A stretch of 64,000 nt of DNA from Laburnicola sp. R22_1 (lineage: Eukaryota > Ascomycota > Dothideomycetes > Pleosporales > Didymosphaeriaceae). The stretch lies in the NCBI GenBank assembly GCA_014281115.1, contig JACONQ010000007.1, forward strand, positions 2,666,001-2,730,000, in the 5' to 3' direction. Of this stretch, positions 43,346-55,801 are shown piece after piece. A program made the translations under genes and the position numbers. Each line of letters starts with the position of its first letter. The first letter of the stretch is position 1. The notes beneath the pieces are model-generated. The model was not told the DNA's origin. It did not search any database and saw only the letters and a list, made by a program, of their open reading frames with translations.

Positions 43346-46300
43346 ATGAATAATACGCATCGGGCTCTTTTACGAGCCGCATCCCGTCCATTGCGTCTAC
43401 TCAAATCGACGCCAAACGAGAAAATGTCTTCCAAGACATCGACCGAGATCATCGACATCAGGACCGGCCCGACCGAGTTTGATATATTGCAAGATATCAA
43501 GGATGGCTTGCGTCCCGAAGCCGGTGGAGAGAAGACCCTCCCAACAATGTTATTGTACGATGAGGCAGGGCTCCGATTGTTTGAGAAGATCACCTACGTG
43601 AGGGACTACTATCTCACCAATGCCGAAATCGAAGTGTTGGAGACCTATGCCGACCAGATTGCGGAGAGGATTCGGCCCGGATCGGTTGTCGTTGAGCTGG
43701 GGAGCGGGTAGGAGCCTGTCCGGATATCAAGAGTCATGCCGCCCGAGGCCGGTACTAATTTGCGTTGCAGCAATTTGCGTAAAGTCAAAATTCTCCTCCA
43801 GGCAATCGAGCGCCTAGGCAAAAACATCGAATACTACGCAGTCGATCTTTCTTTGCCAGAGCTGGAGCGGACATTCGCCAAAATTCCGATCAGTAAGTGG
43901 GATATAATTCAATGATCCCTGTGAACGAGGTCGGCCTTTTGATGATCATCCTAACTGTGCTAACTGTGCTCGAAAGACCATGAGCACGTCAAATTGTACG
44001 GGTTGCACGGGACCTACGACCATGCTTTGGAGTGGTTGAAGTCTCCCAAGATCAGCGCGAAGCCCAAAACCATTCTATGGTTGGGTTCCAGCCTGGGCAA
44101 CTTTAGTCGCCCTGAAGTCCCTCCTTTTCTGTCTGGCTTCCGCAATGCACTCCAACCTGGCGATACCATGTTGATCGGCATCGATTCCTGCAAGGATCCC
44201 GAAAGGGTGTTCCGTAAGTTGCTCCACGAGAGCCAATGCATATTGAACATACGCTCATTGCAACCCTACGAGTAGGTGCATACAACGACAGCGAAGGAGT
44301 GACTCGGCAATTCACCCTGAATGGACTCAAGAACGCCAACCGCATTATGGGCGCTGACGCATTCAAGCCTGGGGAATGGGATGCCGTTGGCGAGTTTGTC
44401 GAGGAATCTGGCTACCATCGTGCTTTTGTGTCGCCACTCAAAGACGTGGTCATTGACGGCGTGACAATCCGAAAAGGGGAGCGTATTCGTATCGAAGAAA
44501 GCTGGAAATTCAGCGCCGATGAGATCCAGCACCTATGGGATGAAGCTGGTCTAGTCTCAAACACTGTGTTTGGCATCTCCAGAGGCGACTATGGTATGTG
44601 AAAACTATGACATGTGTATGAAGAGAGCGAGGTTGATCAGGTGTCCAGGTTGTCACCTCGTTTCCAAGCCCACCTTCTTCTTTCCAACTAAACCGGAACT
44701 GTACGCATCCAAACCCGTGCCTTCGTTTGCTGAGTGGCAGGAGCTTTGGGTTGCCTGGGACTCTGTCTCCCAGAAGATGGTTCCACGGGAGGATCTGCTA
44801 TCGAAGCCTATCAAACTTCGAAACGCAGTCATCTTCTATCTTGGACACATCCCGACGTTCCTGGATATCCATCTGATGCGTGCAACGGATGGAAGTCTCA
44901 CCGAGCCCGCATATTTCCAAAAGATTTTCGAGCGTGGGATCGACCCTGACGTGGAGAACCCCGGGCAATGTCATGATCATAGCGAGATTCCGGACACGTG
45001 GCCTCCGGTAGAAGATGTTCTATCTTTTCAGAACAAGGTCCGGGAGAGGACCAAGGCCTTGTATGATTCGGGAGTAGCACACAGCAACTCTCGCATCTCT
45101 CGCGCCTTGTGGTTGGCGTTTGAGCATGAGGCCATGCATCTAGAAACACTGCTGTATATGCTGATTCAGAGCGAAAGAGTTCTACCGCCACCAGGATCTG
45201 TAAGGCCTGCATTTGAAGCGCTCGCTCAGCAGTCAGAGGCAGTCGCGGTTGAGAACCAGTGGTTTACCATTCCGGAATCGGACATACGTACTGGTATTGA
45301 TGATGCAGATGACGAGACAGGCCCGGAAAGATACTTTGGCTGGGACAACGAAAAGCCATCTCGCTCGCTGCATGTCCGATCCTTCAAGGCAAAGGCACGG
45401 CCCATCACCAACGGTGAGTATGCGGAGTACCTGGCGCAGACTGGGAAAAGGTCGATTCCAGCGTCCTGGTGCGAAGCTCCCGAGGCGACTATCAAGGCGG
45501 AGATGAAGAGCGGCAGCATCGAGAATGGTCGTGTCAACGGCTTCCACAACGACACTCGTAAAGTCACAAAGGGGAAATATGTTCGAACTGTTTACGGGAG
45601 TGTTCCCCTTCGGCACGCGCTCAACTGGCCCGTGTTTGCGTCGTATGATGAGCTGGCGAGTTGTGCTCAGTGGATGGGCGGTCGGATCCCTACCATGGAG
45701 GAGACACAGAGCATTTACAACTTTGTTGAGCACGGCAGGATGCAGGCGTTCAAACAGGCACACGGAAACAGGATCCCAGCCGTGAACGGGTGCGTGCAGC
45801 CATTTCTGTATTGTTGAGCTGCAGCTAACGATCTAGGCACCTGATCAACAATGGTGTAGACGAGTCCCCGCCACGCCAGGGTTTGTCGAACGGCGACTCC
45901 AGCACAGCACCTGGTCCGAAGCCGCGTGACCTCTTCATTGATCTAGAGGGCACGAACACGGCGTTTCAGCACTGGCACCCAGTGTCCGTTGCAGAGAAGG
46001 GCGGGAAGCTCTGCGGGCAGTCGGATCTGGGCGGCGCGTGGGAATGGGTAAGCTATTCCGGGATAGGCAATGCGTGTGAGACATGGTCTAACGTCGACTC
46101 TCAGACCAGCACTGTATTGGAGAAGCACGATGGCTTTTCGGCCATGCCCCTGTATCCAGGCTATACGGCGGACTTCTTTGACGGCAAGCACAACATTGTG
46201 CTGGGAGGGTCGTGGGCCACGCATAGCCGTATTGCGGGGCGGAAGACATTGTGAGTCTTCCTGTCGGGCGAGCGAAGTGAATTCCTAACCGATGCAGCGT

Positions 46301-46364
46301 GAATTGGTACCAGCGCAACTACCCGTATGTCTGGGCCACGGCGCGACTTGTGCAGGACGCGTAG
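43346..46364 (+). CDS. EGT1: Ergothioneine biosynthesis protein 1: histidine trimethyltransferase fused to sulfoxide synthase
   Basis: Makes hercynine from histidine with S-adenosylmethionine, then joins it oxidatively with cysteine on the way to the thiol antioxidant ergothioneine. Eight exons: 43346-43707, 43771-43892, 43977-44213, 44276-44593, 44649-45789, 45837-46047, 46105-46250, 46298-46364. All phases agree, giving 867 residues, close to known fungal Egt1. The EgtD-like half starts at EIIDIRTGP and has LLYDEAGLRLFEKIT, YYLTNAEIEVLE and the SAM loop VVELGSGNLRKV. The linker reads YGCHLVSKP. The EgtB-like half has a DinB-type helix with iron-binding FEHEAMHLE (HX3HXE, His506, His510, Glu512) and an FGE-sulfatase-type domain (NGEYAEYL, GGAWEW, VLGGSWATHSR, RNYPYVWATARLV). 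The start may be 43424 rather than 43346. The extra N-terminal 26 residues are Arg-rich and could resemble a mitochondrial presequence. Confidence 0.95.
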
Positions 46365-46951
46365 GGCGTAGGGCGTGGCAGAGTGCACGTCGCGGCGCGC
46401 CAACCTTGTGTTGTGGAACGCGGACGTGTCGCCGTCTCTTGCTTGATGTGATGGGTCGCTCTTTCTACTTTTTTGATGTGATGGATCGCTCTTTCTGCTT
46501 CAACGGTCGCACACGTCTACACGTCATTCGCCCGCCCAGTCGCTTCCAGAGTCTTCGTATCCACGGATCCACTCATTGAATTCTTTCCAGCCTGTCTCAG
46601 TCAAGAATAAACAAAAAACCAAAACTATCCTTTCACCTCCCATCTCGCCATGTGAAATCGTGTCTTGCCACGTCCCCCGGGGCGACGCTACCCCAACGCC
46701 GCCAAGTAATGAAAGCGGCCTGTCGCTGTTCGTGCCCCCGTGTAAACAAGGCGAGATCGCTTTCACAACTGTCGTGATCCGATTAGCTGCAGCTATCCCA
46801 TGGTATATGTACGTTTCGCCCACCCAACTTCGGAACTCAGCACGTGGACCGCACCCACACAACCGCCACCTTCAACCTAGTCGAAAAATCCGTCGCTCCC
46901 TCTCCAGAGCTCGCACCGTCCTCGTGACAACCATAACCGTCAGCCGCCGTC
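46365..46951. other. Intergenic region
   Basis: 3' flank of EGT1 and promoter of the next gene. No gene supported. Confidence 0.5.
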
Positions 46952-49900
46952 ATGGGCAAAGCCGTCCTGTACCGGTGGGAAGACTCGGAGAGTCTGAGTA
47001 AGTGCGACCTCCCCCACGCGAGGCATGTGCTAACCGACATGGACAGAACACCACTGCGGCTTCTGCGACCGCCCCCTCTCCCACCCAGGCGCAAAGTCCT
47101 CCTGCTTCGGAACGCACGCCGAACCATGTCACCGCTTCCACCAAGCCATGTTCATGCGCAACCGCGGCCACACATGCGACATGTGCAGGCGCATCGACGA
47201 AGCCCATTACAAACGCCACCTCGAAATGGGCGAGCAACTCCGCATCATTTACGAGTGCTGTGGCGAGGACTGGTCCATCATCCCCGAGGACGACGTCGGC
47301 AGGGGCCGTACCAGATCAAGAGATGCAGGTACGCCCGAGAGAGCCGGTCGCTCCTCCCCGTCGGGCGACACACCCACAACCAAGAAGGAGAGAAAGGACC
47401 AGAAGCGGAAGATCAGAGCGGCGAGCAGAACCAAGGTCATCACACAAGAAGAGATCACGTACATCGACGCGGTGCTACACACTCCAACCACCCAAGCCGA
47501 CTTGGAGAACCCTCGCAATCCCGAGGAGGTGGAAGAGATTGAACGTCATTTGAAATACAATGCACAGTGTTATAATACGGGCACGAAGGGGCGCGACGTC
47601 AAGGACTTTGCTCATATTCCAGATGCGAACATTGACTTTGCTGCTGAGATGAAGCGTATCTTCGATGTGTTTCGCATTGCGGAGTTGCTCAAGCGCAACG
47701 AGAGGAATCGCGGTCTACAAAACAAGGAACTCGCCAACTTCAAGTCTTTGGTGGCCGAGTTCAAAGACCGCATCGTAAAGGATCTGGTGCAAGTCAAGAA
47801 GGACGAGCTGGAGATCAGAATGCGCAGGGCTGGCTATCTCAGGTACACAAATCGAGCGAGCTTTGACATTGTCGAACAGCGATATGCAGAGAAGGACTGG
47901 AAGACGGGCGAGAAGCACCGATATCCTGGTTGGGATGGCGAATCCTCTGACAGCTTGACGGCCGTCGAGGAAGAAGATGAGCAAGGAGGAGAAGTTGATG
48001 CTGAGATGCGAAACAACAAGGCTGGCGTCTTTCTATCACTGGCTTCGAAAGATGCACCTGATCTACGGCACATTGAGCACCCGCACATGAAAATTGTTGA
48101 AGACGGCAACCTGGAAGAAGTAGTCGTGGTCCGATCGATACCGAAACGGGAGTCTCCACGACAAACACCTATCTCAAAGCAGCCTCCGCCGCTGAGGATT
48201 GTCAATCTCAACGTCAACAAGCCGAAGATATCTAGATTCGGCGATCACATAACACCGCGTCACATTACGCCCGTGGATGCTCGACGTGAGCGGGATGCGC
48301 AGCCCTTGTTTTATACAGATATTTCAAGCAGGGCCCCTAGCTTAGATTCGGACGATGAGTGGCAGACTGTTGGGAGGGCTACGAGCCCTCTCCATTTCCG
48401 CCAACCACCTACTTCAACGCGTACGCCGCGGGCTCCTTGGGCGCCAGCAAAGCCACCAAGCGGCAATGTGTTTTCGTCCTTGGCGAGTGCTAGCAGGATC
48501 GCGAAAGATACGCCTACGGGCATTGAGAACCAGCGACCCGTCTCAGAGAGGTCTTATGAGAATCTTCGGAAGGTAAGGTCGCTTTCCACCGTACATTGTC
48601 CTAGATAACTTATCAATCGTAGTTCGACGAAGACCCCTCCGGAAAACCTGACAGTCCGATGCCCGCTATGGTTGCTCTGCCCGTAAGTGCTCCACCTGAC
48701 GAACCCAAGCAAGGTGCCGGTCATCCCCCTATCGAGTCGAACAAGAAGAAGGACAAGAAGAAGCAGCGCGAGGCTCAGCGTAAAGCTAGGAGGGTCGCCG
48801 ACAAGGAACTTGTACCCACTGAGCTCAATGCATCCTTCGAAGAGGGCAAAGGTGAGGCTGAGAGTCTAGATCGTTCACTTTCTGTTAGCAAGTCGAACCT
48901 TGATCAGGATGATGTCGAGCAATCTCTTCCTCATTCTTCAGACCATGCGCCCCGCAAGGGTGCTAACAACACGTTTGGTGGAGAGTTTGATGAAGGCATC
49001 CCAGCGTTGGACGTTGATCCTCGCGGCGATAAATCGGCGCCTGAAGCGCAGTCTACGAATATATTGTCTGCAGAAGCGGAGCCGGCGACTAAGCACTTGT
49101 CGCGGCGCGTATTCTCAGCCCCCAATAACTCTCCTGCGCGCTCTAAACCCCCTTCTGTAATCTCAGTCGTAAGGTATGGCCGTCACAACGACTGGTTGAA
49201 GTACGCCAACTTCACCAAGGTTGACGACCTGACGGGCCCGACATTCATGCCGAGCCGTCACCCTGGGCATGATGGCCCCGGCGTGTGCCCCATTACCTGC
49301 CCTTTCAAGAGCTCCGGGACACGTGACTGTCCCTACCACAAGCTCTACTGCGCCTGTCTCGACCCCCTTAACGAACTCAATTACAAATACCTCGCCTACC
49401 CAGCGACCCAGTGCTACTGGCTAGGTCCCTACAATCACCTGCGCATCGAGAAAATCTTCCGCTTCTTCGAGTCACGCCCCGAGACCAAGGATAGACTGAT
49501 GATTGTGGACGAAGACCTGTGCAAGTGGCTCCGCGACGACGGTCGCCACTGGTGGCTGGGTATGCCGACGCGGGACCCGAGCGCATCCAGGTATATGCCG
49601 CCGCGCCTCGCGTGGGAAGTCGAGGACTACTTCAAGGGGTACGAGAAGGGCGCGGGGCTCAAGCAGGTGGAGCAGTACCAGTATCTTGCCGATCGGAATG
49701 ATCGGCTCGGCAGCAGTCATTGCGTGGGCAAGACGCTGGAGAAACTGACGAACGAGTGCGAATGCAAGAAGGATGAGCGCGTCTTTTGCTACTGTGTTGC
49801 GCGGTTTGACGAACAGATTATGTCGGATGAGGACAATTTGCCTGGCGACTTGGTCGAGTGCGCGTTCCGCGACTGTCCTATTGGGCTGTTTCATCGGAGC

Positions 49901-50164
49901 TGCGTCGCGGATTTGGGGTTGCATAGGGTGTCGCGGTGGTATTGTTCGTATTGCGAGGTGGGCATGCGGGTGGCAGGGAAGCAGGCGCTGCGCGAGGTGG
50001 AGTGTATTCGGGAGGGGAGGGCGATGCCGGATTATGAGGGGGAGGTGCGGGAGAAGAGGGCGGAGGCGGAGGCGTTGAGGGAGAAAATGAGGGAGATGGA
50101 TGGGGAGGGGTTGCATGCTTTTATTAGGGGGGCTGTGGGGGGTGGGGAGGAGGAAAAGGTGTGA
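46952..50164 (+). CDS. Large protein with N-terminal Cys/His cluster and C-terminal PHD-type finger
   Basis: Three exons (46952-46997, 47047-48572, 48623-50164) join to 1037 residues. The N-terminus contains HHCGFCDRPLSHPG, CFGTHAEPCHRFHQ and HTCDMCRR, a possible zinc-binding cluster I cannot name. A central charged region (residues about 110-300) with helical segments is followed by a disordered middle with a Lys/Arg/Gln stretch (KKKDKKKQREAQRKARR). Near residue 660-750 is another Cys block (CPITCPFKSSGTRDCPYHKLYCACLDPL). The C-terminal RVFCYCVARFDEQ...LVECAFRDCPIGLFHRSCV...RWYCSYC matches the Cys4-His-Cys3 order of a PHD finger and is closest to the ING type, which reads histone H3 tails. 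A Glu/Arg-rich helix ends the protein. A chromatin role is inferred from this finger only. Confidence 0.8.
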
Positions 50165-50499
50165 GATGGAGATGGAGATGAGATGGGGGGCCTATTTGTT
50201 GGGCTGGATGGGTGGATGGATGGATGATGTTGTGAATTACGTCGTCTTGGGCTGCGTTTAGCGCTAGCGATGAAGTCTATAGACGGCTAGGGGGTGTTTG
50301 TAAATATCATCTCTTCTCTTGTCTTTTTTTCTGTCCTTTTCTCTCCTCTTTTCTCTTTTGCATAGCGTAGTATTGCATATCGAGCGAAGCTTCGTGGAAG
50401 CTTACTTTGACACAGAGAAGTCATCAATCACTGTTCAGTATCAAGATAGGATACTGCCATACATACTTGCATCTCACATGCTCCACTCGACAAAGGCTC
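50165..50499. other. Intergenic region
   Basis: 3' flank of the PHD gene. No gene supported. Confidence 0.5.
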
Positions 50500-50816
50500 G
50501 AAAACCAACATGCTACGTACCGCGCCCCTCTGCAGCGCGCTTCCCCAACGCCTCCAGCGTTTTCGAGGGTACTCATGTCGAAACCAAAGTTCAGCTTCCA
50601 CCACGCCTGCGACTCGATGACTACCAGCGATTCTAAGCCTATGTCAGCCGTGCGCATCGCAATATTGACTTCGGTATCGCCGCCAAGGACGAGACTGGAT
50701 AGCTTCTTCCCAATCTGTACTGCGAGGAGCGCTGCAGTCTTGTCGGCCTTGAGGAGACCTGGATCGTTTACCAGCGTGGCGAGGAGTGCGCGCAGACCAT
50801 GCGTAGGGTTCAACAA
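50500..50816 (-). pseudogene. Fragment of a polyketide synthase carrier (ACP) domain
   Basis: Reads ALLAVQIGKKLSSLVLGGDTEVN, then ADIGLESLVVIESQAWWKLNFGFDMSTLE. This matches the C-terminal acyl-carrier domain of fungal highly reducing polyketide synthases, including the Ser in G-L-(D/E)-S-L that carries phosphopantetheine. Nothing of the ketosynthase or other domains is upstream; the next sequence on that side belongs to an ABC transporter fragment. A relic, probably of a former secondary-metabolite cluster. Confidence 0.7.
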
Positions 50817-50818
50817 TG

Positions 50819-51244
50819 TTACCTGTTAAGACTTCTTACGTAGCCTTCTCCTTTGCTGCAGCCCAAACCAAACTCTCCAAACCGACTTCCCGACTCTGTC
50901 GCCAATACCGCGGGAACGCCAATCTTGACAATCTCGCCGGAGTCCATAACGACGACCCTGTCAAAATCCATGATCTTGTCCAGCCGATGGCTAATCGCTA
51001 TAACCGTGTAGTTCCTGAATTCCCACGTAATAATCTCTTGGATACGTCGCTCCGTTTCGCGATCCACGCTCGAGCTCACCTCATCCAAGAGCAAGATACC
51101 ACCATACAAGGCTCTCAGGCGACGCCGAAGTAGCGCGCGACCGACCGACATGAGCTGGTGCTGACCGGCGCTCAAGGTCGATGCGTAGTGTGCCAGCTGA
51201 GCACCCAGACCTCTATGGCCGTGTCGGGGGCAAAGCATTTCCAA
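50819..51244 (-). pseudogene. Fragment of an ABC transporter nucleotide-binding domain (ABCC-like)
   Basis: Contains the signature LSAGQHQLMSVGRALLRR, Walker B GILLLDEVSSSVD and the switch His in AISHRL, then VVVMDSGEIVKIGVPAVL, i.e. the last third of a C-terminal nucleotide-binding domain of an MRP/ABCC-type exporter. No Walker A and no membrane domains are present. It ends 3 bp before the carrier-domain frame on the same strand, so two unrelated gene ends are fused. Confidence 0.75.
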
Positions 51245-51765
51245 CCATCCCGGCGTTCTGGTATCCGCCCGCTTCGGACTTCAATGACTACGGCCCTTTC
51301 AATTACGAAACTTTACTAGACAGACTTGAACACTCGGCAAAAATTCGCTACGCCGTGAGCTCCGCACGTAGCGAAGACCAAGAGATTTCTACCACGACCA
51401 GGATGCTATATCAGAAGGCGAGATCCGTCTTGCTCGATGACCTGGATCCAAACGATCGCCTACCCGTACTGTCGCATTTAGATTTTGGACCTGGTAATAT
51501 CATGGTAAAAGTAGTCCGAGACAAGGAGAGTAAAATTGTCGATATAGCAGAGGTTGTTCTGATTGATTGGGAGTCCATGTGTTGGATGCGTGCCTGGTTT
51601 GAGGCTGCGCACCTTCGCGAATATGAGCAGTCGCCGGAAGATTTCCATTCCACAATCGGAGAGACCTGTTTAGAGGTTATAGGTCACGTTAACATAGGTC
51701 CCCGTGCTTTTTTTTTTGGCGTATTATGCAGAGAAAGTTGTGTTTCCTTTGGGGTAAACTTTTAA
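51236..51765 (+). pseudogene. Fragment of an aminoglycoside-phosphotransferase-like (APH) kinase
   Basis: Reads LPVLSHLDFGPGNIMVKVV, the catalytic loop H-x-D-x4-N, and VVLIDWESMCWMRAWFEAAHL, the metal-binding aspartate segment of the APH family. The N-lobe is missing; on that side the sequence runs into the antisense ABC fragment at about 51240. A run of T near 51710 precedes an unrelated C-terminus. Such kinases are numerous in fungal genomes; substrate unknown. Truncated, probably non-functional. Confidence 0.65.
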
Positions 51766-52184
51766 AGGGCAGTCTACACGCTCGATCCTTTCCAAAACAA
51801 GTCGCTGCTGATCTTTTATTTATTCGTATCCGCGTCGGGTCAAATAGTTTTTAATAACGGATTTTACTACACGTTGAGTAATACCGATAACGTTACATTG
51901 TACCAATGAAGCTATCACTAAGAGCCATCCGCGAAAACATTTAGAGAGTAATTTACTACCTTAGGTATTGTCCAGTTATGAAGGACGACTTCTACAACTT
52001 TGCCCTTACTTGCAGGACCTAAAAGACAACTGAAACAACATTTATGCTTAGTACTGCGTCGCTAAACTATCTTACGTATAACCTGGGGAATATAAGAAAC
52101 GCATATATATATAACAATAGCTAAGCGTACATACGCTTACTATGGCTGGCTGACGTCCCTCTCGGTGAGAATGGCCTAAGGAAA

Positions 52185-52223
<39 letters not shown>

Positions 52224-53914
52224 ACAATAGAGGAGAGCGCTAGTTTTACCATCTCAGATCCTCTAATCAACAATAATGACTAGACGGGGCCTTTTCTAGG
52301 CTCGACCTTCTAAGTACGAGATCTGTTAAATGTATAAGCACGTCTTGTCGTGACTTACTATTTATCTATAGGCACGCTCGCATATCCGCACAGCCACCCC
52401 CTTACCTCCCTAAATCTCTTAATTTAAACTCTCCTCCTGGTGAACGCTATAGCAAAACTCAGCATCATCCTTCAGATACTCCACCACGCGGCCAATCCAG
52501 CCCTTCAGATTTACTTTGAGCTCTTGCTCACTCTAACATTCTACCTTTTTGAACTAAATCCGATCCATTGACCCCACCTTTCGAAAATGCGTCTCTCTTA
52601 AGCCGGATCCGTCCACCTCGAACACGATTTTTTTCTCTGGTACTTAAAGATTTTATCGAATTGTGCGCTTTTAGTGCCGAACTTGGCGTGAATAAGAAGC
52701 ATTAGACAGTCTCCATGTACGTGATGGTTAACGATGTATAATGGTTGCGTGTCTGCTAGGGGAGTATCGGCCATAGTTGAAATTCAAAAGCGGGTTATTG
52801 TGTAGAACGGCGACAAGGTCTAGTAGTTAAATTTCTGACGTGTCGGGATAGTGGGTAGAGAATGTTGTGTTTAAGAATAATTGATGGTGTAGTGGATAGA
52901 CATATAATAGGATCCCAATAGGTGTGGCACCTTTAGCTGTTTAGTAACAAAACGTAAGTGTCTTCTTTCCTAGCGCTCCTAGCTGTGTAATTTTGTCTTA
53001 CTAGAGATGGAACTTTATTTGTGTGGCGATCGACTATAAGAGATATATAGATAGTAAAGAAAATAGGATGTTAGTAAGGCTGCTTAAATATGCGTTCTAA
53101 CTCTCTATATCTTAATAGGATGGTACTAAGACATGTTTTACGCGCAAACACTAAACCAAACTGATTAACTAAACTATCACAGGAGACTTCTTCGTGCTGC
53201 ATCTAACGGATTGAATTACGTAGCCGCATATTTATAACGCACTTTATAGTGATGGTCACTTGGTTGAAATTCTTTACATTGCATGTGCATCTGGCGATAG
53301 TCGCCTAACATAGAGTCGTGCCTACTCCTAGCTACCACGTATATGCCTTATGGGATTATCTTCTCCTCTGTGTGTGTTATTTAGTATACAGAGCATGCCT
53401 CCTGTCCTGCGCTTTTCCTTTTTTTAACAAATACCGTAGCAGCGCAGCACGAACACCTTCACGAACTTGAAGTCCTGGTTTTTCTTAAAGCCTACGTTGG
53501 TGAAACTGCAGGCCTTTATACCTTTGTTCAACCTATTATCCATGCTATTATATATAGTCCAGTACTACAGAGTATGCTATTATACGACGTAATCGGAGTT
53601 TGGGTAGATGTGGGCTCGTTAGAAGAAGGCTTAGACTATAGGCCGTTAGTAGAAGTCTAACCTAGATAAATAGCCTAGAGTAAAATATTAGGAGTAGTTG
53701 TATTATATGCTTAGGAGATTGTAGTAGGCTTAGTCACTTAACCGAATACAATGCACGTAAAACCAGGCATCAAAAAAAAGTAGGTATATTTGCCGTGCGG
53801 CGACGCAAGTACATAGGCACCAAGCAAAACCGCACGGTGCATAAAAAAGCTGCACAATATTAAGAAGTCTCACAAAATCTACACCCCAACGACCCGACAA
53901 CGCGTTGTTCAAGC
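51766..53914. other. Gene-free, rather AT-rich region
   Basis: About 2.1 kb without a supported gene. A CA/TA microsatellite lies at 52186-52222. The stretch 53570-53745 has RIP-like composition (many TAG/CTA words), possibly a transposon scrap. Confidence 0.5.
52186..52222. repeat. (CA)n(TA)n microsatellite
   Basis: Seven to eight CA units followed by about ten TA units. Confidence 0.9.
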
Positions 53915-55801
53915 TTAGACGACGCGTTCCGACGTGGTGGTGGCGTGCTTCTCGTCGACGCCCATCTCGCCGCCCCCGTGGATTTGCTTCTCCAAAGCAG
54001 CAGCCTGTTGCTCGGCGAGTTGCCGAGGTTCGAAGACTGTTTGCAGGCGGGTTAGTTTGCGCTCGTACCATAGAGGGTGGAGGATAGGGCGGGCATGACT
54101 TACGGAAAGCAAGCTCCTCGAGCGTGCGGTTGTACGTCTCGGGATAGAGGAACCAGATGGTTGCGAATTCGAAGAAGATCCAACCACAGTAGATGGCCAG
54201 GAACTTCCAGCCGATGGAGTTGAGCGCGAGCGGGTTCACGTTCGTGGAGAAGAAGCCAGCGATCTTGCCAAAGACTTGCTCGACACCGATACCCATGGTA
54301 CGCTGGGCGAAGGGGAAGATCTCGACGAGGTAGGCTGTGACAATGTTAGAGCGAGGCGAGTATGCGGATGGGCGCAAGACTTACTGTATGTGAGTGAGTT
54401 GTTACCAATGTTGTAGCAGGGCGAGTAGGCAAAGTAAAAGAACAGTGCTGCAATGGCGGCTGACTTGTTGGTTGTGTCGTTGTCCTTTGCGAAGCGGAGG
54501 CGCTCGAACGAGACCGTCATACCGATGAAGACGAGCATCATGCTAAGAGCGGAAAGCATAAACATCCAGCGACGACGGAAGCGCGTCACGACGAGTGCAA
54601 TTGTGATGCCGTTGACCAAGCTCCAGCACTGGTTGGCAATGTTGATGCGCGTCTTAGCAAAGTCGGTCGTGTATCCCATCATCTCGAAGAGAAGTCCCGA
54701 GTAGTAAGACAGCAACGTGTTGCCGCTCATCTGCGTGAAAAGTCCCATCATGACGGCGATGAGCACACGGCGACGCATACCAGCGGTACGGATCATGTCC
54801 ATCCAGGATTGTTTCGAGTGTTCAAGCTCGATCTTGATGGTGGAGCGAATCTGGGCCATTTCGGCTTGCACGAGAACGGACGAGGCGTCACCTTCGGCAT
54901 GGTACTTCGTCAGAATCGCGAAGGCTTCGTCGTCCCGGTCTTTGCTGACAAGCCAACGGGGGCTCTCGGGAAGCAAGCTACCATTTTGTTAATACCAGTT
55001 TGACAAAATTGGGAAGTGAGAGGCTTACAAAACTGTACCCATCTGGAGGAAGGACGGGCACATCTGCAGCAATGAGGGCAGGCGCCAGCTCCAGTCGCCT
55101 TTGATCTCAACGGTCTTGATCGCGATGGCGGCGGCAACGATAGCTCCGATAAAGTACGACGCATTGAACAGGGAGGTAAGGAATGGACGTTCCTTAGGGT
55201 GACCAAGTTCACCAATCAACGAGGATCCGGAGATGATGCAGAATACGATGCCAACACCGAGCATCATACGGGCAATGATGTACATGGCGACTGTGAGGAA
55301 TTGTTAGAGCATGTCGCGGCAATGAGCACGAACACAACGCACCATGCTGGGAGAACCCCTGAATGATAGCTCCGGCACACATGACCAGAGACCCGCACAT
55401 GATGGACCATCGTCGTCCGTACTTTTGGTTGAACCAGGGAGCAATTGGGACACCGAGGATGGAGCCGAGTTGGTAGCAGGACGAAATGAAGCCGAGGAGG
55501 CCATCCTCGATGGCATATTTGTCCAACGAGTTCTTGTATCCCTTGCCAAAGTCTGTGTCGTTAGCCTTCGCCACACGAAGAATATTCCAAGGTACTTACA
55601 TAGATTGAAAGGTTGCGAGAACTGCAGCGTGTTGATGAGTTGAGAATCGAACCCGGAGGTCATCTCAACACCCATGCAGCACAGAAACAGCCAGACGTAC
55701 ATATACCGAAGGTTCGGCTTCTTGTACCATGGTACCTTGTCGGCCTCAACGAGGCGCGTGACAGTGGGGTCACCGGCCTGTCCAAGCTTCGTGATGGCCA
55801 T
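53915..55801 (-). CDS. MFS sugar transporter (lactose permease/hexose transporter type)
   Basis: A plasma-membrane sugar porter of the major facilitator superfamily. Six exons (55600-55801, 55343-55552, 55029-55290, 54385-54977, 54104-54334, 53915-54036) join to 539 residues with all phases consistent. Motifs: the PxxxxxxxKYGRRWS loop (WFNQKYGRRWSIMCGS) between helices 2 and 3, RMMLGVGIVFC with the family's R-x3-G-x-G, the PESPRWLVSKDRDDEA sequence after helix 6, QMSGNTLLSYYSG in helix 7, and the PETYNRTLEEL signature near the end. These place it near fungal lactose-permease/STL-type porters. The substrate cannot be told from sequence. Five introns within 1.9 kb and an intact frame indicate a working gene, in contrast to the debris on its right-hand (3') side. 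Confidence 0.93.

Noticed and set aside
47612..48523. Several minus-strand frames opposite the PHD-protein gene
   Set aside because: Antisense shadows of a well-supported coding exon.
55640..55665. tRNA-like GAGAATCGAACCCGGAG word
   Set aside because: It lies within an exon of the sugar transporter and has no acceptor stem around it.
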